Shown: positions 62,421 to 64,000 of the stretch, one piece after another
Position numbering within the stretch: position 1 is the first letter of the stretch
How the letters are laid out: the number at the start of each line of letters is the position of its first letter
Assembly: GCF_021012875.1 (NCBI RefSeq)
Contig: NZ_JAJMZJ010000001.1
Coordinates: forward strand, 620,001 to 684,000
Length of the DNA: 64,000 nucleotides
Direction: 5' to 3'
DNA from: Peptoniphilus sp. KCTC 25270
GTDB lineage: Bacteria; Bacillota; Clostridia; Tissierellales; Peptoniphilaceae
Program-made: the position numbers and the translations under genes
Notes under the pieces: generated by a model
The model's input: the letters and a program-made list of their open reading frames with translations, nothing else
Told to the model about the DNA's origin: nothing
Database searches by the model: none

Positions 62421-62883
62421 TGGTTCCTAAGATACCATTAATAAATTTCGAGCTGTCTAATGTACTATAATTTTTTGCCATATCGATGGCTTCGTTAATA
62501 GATACCGCTAAAGGAATATCATCGCAATACAAAAATTCATAGACAGCAACGCGTAAAATAGCCAAATCTACTTGAGCCAAACGCTCTAAAGTCCATTTTT
62601 TTAAGTTCGTAGAAATTTCATTGTCAATTTCGTCCAAATGTTCCACAATTCTTGGAACATGATCTCGAATGTATTGTTTTTCTTTTTCTATAAACTTATG
62701 AGATACCAAATCTCTTACGATAATCCCCTTATCCTCTTTATACATTTCGTGAATGGATAATGCTTCTTCTTCATCACTAGGAGCCTCTAAAAAATAATTT
62801 AGCATCTCTAAAGAATAATCTCCTTTGTGATTCATGGCGAATAAGGTTTGCATCATGCCAATTCTTGCAATTTTTCGACTCAA
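62383..62883 (-). CDS. nusB: Transcription antitermination protein NusB
   Basis: NusB binds boxA RNA in rRNA transcripts with NusE/S10 to prevent early termination. This 166-residue helical protein starts RKIARIGMMQTLFAMN (3-18) and has LAQVDLAILRVAVYEFLY (about 101-118) and AIDMAKNYSTLDSSKFINGIL (about 131-151), all family hallmarks. It comes 10 nt after the Asp23-type gene and overlaps xseA by 38 nt. Confidence 0.94.
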   Translation of the reverse strand: MSRKIARIGMMQTLFAMNHKGDYSLEMLNYFLEAPSDEEEALSIHEMYKEDKGIIVRDLVSHKFIEKEKQYIRDHVPRIVEHLDEIDNEISTNLKKWTLERLAQVDLAILRVAVYEFLYCDDIPLAVSINEAIDMAKNYSTLDSSKFINGILGTIARKYKENDEPS

Positions 62884-62893
62884 AGAAACCTCC

Positions 62894-63280
62894 TTAAATG
62901 GACAAGTTCACTTTATCGCCTTCATTTAGTCGAACGCCATTTACGTGAACATTTACAGCAACAATATCTAAGTCGGTCATATTATCTATGCTTTCTTTGA
63001 CTTTTTCTTGTACTTCTTCTGCCACCTCTAGAATATTTTTTCCATATTCTACAGTGATGGACATATCAATTACAGATTGTAATTCATCAGAAGTGATTTT
63101 TGCCATCTTGTTTGGGTTTCCAACTTTCAATATATCTCTAACACCTTCACGTTTCACATGAATATTATTCACCACTCCATCTACGCGAATAGCAGCTTCT
63201 TGAGCGATTTTGGTAATTACATCGTCTGCGATTTTTACGCTATTGTTTCCTACTTGGTCTACAAAATATTTATCTGCCAT
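62894..63280 (-). CDS. Asp23/Gls24 family protein, second paralog
   Basis: This 128-residue Asp23-type protein starts at the ATG at 63280 (MADKYFVDQVGNNSVKI); GGAGG precedes it by 5-6 nt, and the longer frame would start at a TTG inside that SD. Family features are VITKIAQEAAIRVDGVVNN (22-40) and MSITVEYGKNILEVAEEVQEKVKESIDNMT. Its partner in the window is the YloU-type gene at 19222. It lies before nusB, the usual location for one Asp23 gene in clostridia. Confidence 0.92.
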   Translation of the reverse strand: MADKYFVDQVGNNSVKIADDVITKIAQEAAIRVDGVVNNIHVKREGVRDILKVGNPNKMAKITSDELQSVIDMSITVEYGKNILEVAEEVQEKVKESIDNMTDLDIVAVNVHVNGVRLNEGDKVNLSI

Positions 63281-63346
63281 AGTGACCTCCAATCTTATCC
63301 TCCATTATACCATAAAATGCCTATTTATCTAAATATTTCCCATTAG

Positions 63347-63368
63347 AAAAGGCGGCCTCTTGGCCGCC
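63347..63368 (-). terminator. Terminator after the CD1247-type gene
   Basis: The stem GGCGGCC/GGCCGCC (63351-63357 with 63362-63368) has a 4-nt loop and TTTTCT after it on the minus strand. It is 5 nt past the stop codon. Confidence 0.85.
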
Positions 63369-63373
63369 CTATT

Positions 63374-63739
63374 TTATTCTTCTGTTTCCAAATCTTCTTC
63401 TTCAAAGTCGTCCAAACTCATATAAAAAGATTCGTCATTATCGTCATCAAGATCTTCGTATCCTTCATAGAAATCAAATTCATCGAAATCGAAATCGTCA
63501 AAATCATCATAATCTTCGTCGTCTTCGTCGTAAACATATTCTTCTAGTTCACTTAGATCTTCTTCAATTGCATCAACGTATTCTTCTACCTCAATGAATT
63601 GTTCTTCAACTGTCTCTGCTAGTTCACCAACAATATCGATTAGTTCTAATAAAATTTGGCCTTCTTTTGAATTTTCTTCAAAACCCAAACCTTCTGCTAA
63701 TCCTTCCAAATATGCTATTCGTTGTAAAAGATTTCTCAT
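63374..63739 (-). CDS. CD1247-type protein with a very acidic tail
   Basis: The start is the ATG at 63739 with GGAGG 5 nt upstream, giving 121 residues. The N-terminal 50 residues (NLLQRIAYLEGLAEGLGFEE) match the CD1247 N-terminal domain of clostridia, of unknown function. The rest is almost only D, E, F and Y (DYDDFDDFDFDEFDFYEGYED at about 76-96), with no basic residue after about residue 25. Such tails resemble RNA polymerase delta-like or nucleic-acid mimics, but no role is known. It lies between efp and the Asp23-type gene. Confidence 0.85.
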   Translation of the reverse strand: MRNLLQRIAYLEGLAEGLGFEENSKEGQILLELIDIVGELAETVEEQFIEVEEYVDAIEEDLSELEEYVYDEDDEDYDDFDDFDFDEFDFYEGYEDLDDDNDESFYMSLDDFEEEDLETEE

Positions 63740-63754
63740 AGTATCCTCCAAATC

Positions 63755-64000
63755 TTAAACTCTAGACATGTACTCCCCACTACGTGTGTCGATACGGATT
63801 ACATCGCCGCGATCAACAAACAATGGTACGAGAAGAGTGAATCCAGTCTCTACAGTTGCCGGCTTCGTTGCACCAGAAGAAGTGTCCCCTTTTAATCCAG
63901 GCTCTGTTTCTGTTACTTCTAATTCCACAAAGTTATTAGGAGAAACGCTAAATGGTTTACCTTGATAGATACTTACTGTTACATTGTCATTTTCACGAAT
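63755..64000 (-). CDS. efp: Elongation factor P (5' end outside window)
   Basis: The last 81 codons of efp are present: the OB domain II/III part with [20 protein letters not shown] and the C-terminal [20 protein letters not shown] helps ribosomes pass polyproline stretches. The N-terminal part with the modified residue lies past 64000. It is followed after 15 nt by the CD1247-type gene. Confidence 0.96.
   Translation of the reverse strand: MRENDNVTVSIYQGKPFSVSPNNFVELEVTETEPGLKGDTSSGATKPATVETGFTLLVPLFVDRGDVIRIDTRSGEYMSRV

Overview
The window is AT-rich, low-GC Gram-positive DNA, most likely from a Clostridia/Tissierellia-type anaerobe. Supporting signs are an IspH-ribosomal protein S1 fusion, a CD1247-type acidic protein, a CdaA-YbbR pair, a DUF5317 membrane protein, TmcAL, RqcH, and strong Shine-Dalgarno sites close to GGAGG. 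No rRNA, tRNA or CRISPR array was seen. Most genes lie on the minus strand in long, tightly packed operons with overlapping starts and stops, so replication probably runs in that direction. The exceptions are ychF, tmcAL, a small secreted-peptide pair, rpmB with a dehydrogenase, rqcH and the IS element.

Layout. 1-3773: comM (partial), a YraN-family protein, rnhB, rbgA and a HAD phosphatase. 3817-6021: a two-gene ABC exporter with an unusual ATPase. 6152-7237: ychF. 7283-9155: a decayed prophage fragment (capsid stub, scaffold protein, C-terminal part of a head protein with a toxin-like tail, a possible immunity gene, a lipoprotein), followed by an unknown gene. 9714-11685: rpmF, yceD and ackA. 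11818-13736: tmcAL, then a secreted-peptide cassette behind a perfect 38-bp palindrome. 13951-19575: a coiled-coil protein, coaD, rsmD, recG, fakA and an Asp23-type protein. 19736-20953: rpmB and a 2-hydroxyacid dehydrogenase.

20992-35648 is one long housekeeping block: thiN, rpe, rsgA, pknB, a PP2C phosphatase, rlmN, rsmB, a YugP-type peptidase, fmt, def, priA, coaBC, rpoZ, gmk and yicC. It links formyl-Met initiation and removal, rRNA modification, ribosome assembly, PASTA-kinase signalling, CoA and nucleotide supply. rqcH (ribosome rescue) is divergent from it. 37510-38752 holds a lipoprotein and a matrixin-type metalloprotease that lacks a normal start codon; its promoter carries a T10 tract. 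An IS3/IS150-type element (38895-40436) sits exactly in the loop of the terminator that ends the purE-fhs-YerC operon.

40485-64000 continues with the YerC-type regulator, fhs, purE, guaB, cdaR/cdaA, DUF5317, ispH-rpsA, plsC, cmk, an HI0933-type flavoprotein, mnmM, rluB, scpB/scpA, an M50 peptidase, pdp, punA, a NUDIX hydrolase, recN, tlyA, ispA, xseB/xseA, nusB, a second Asp23-type protein, a CD1247-type protein and efp (partial). The least ordinary parts are the toxin-tailed phage head fragment with its overlapping small gene, the palindrome-controlled peptide pair, the possibly phase-variable metalloprotease locus, and the IS inside a terminator loop.
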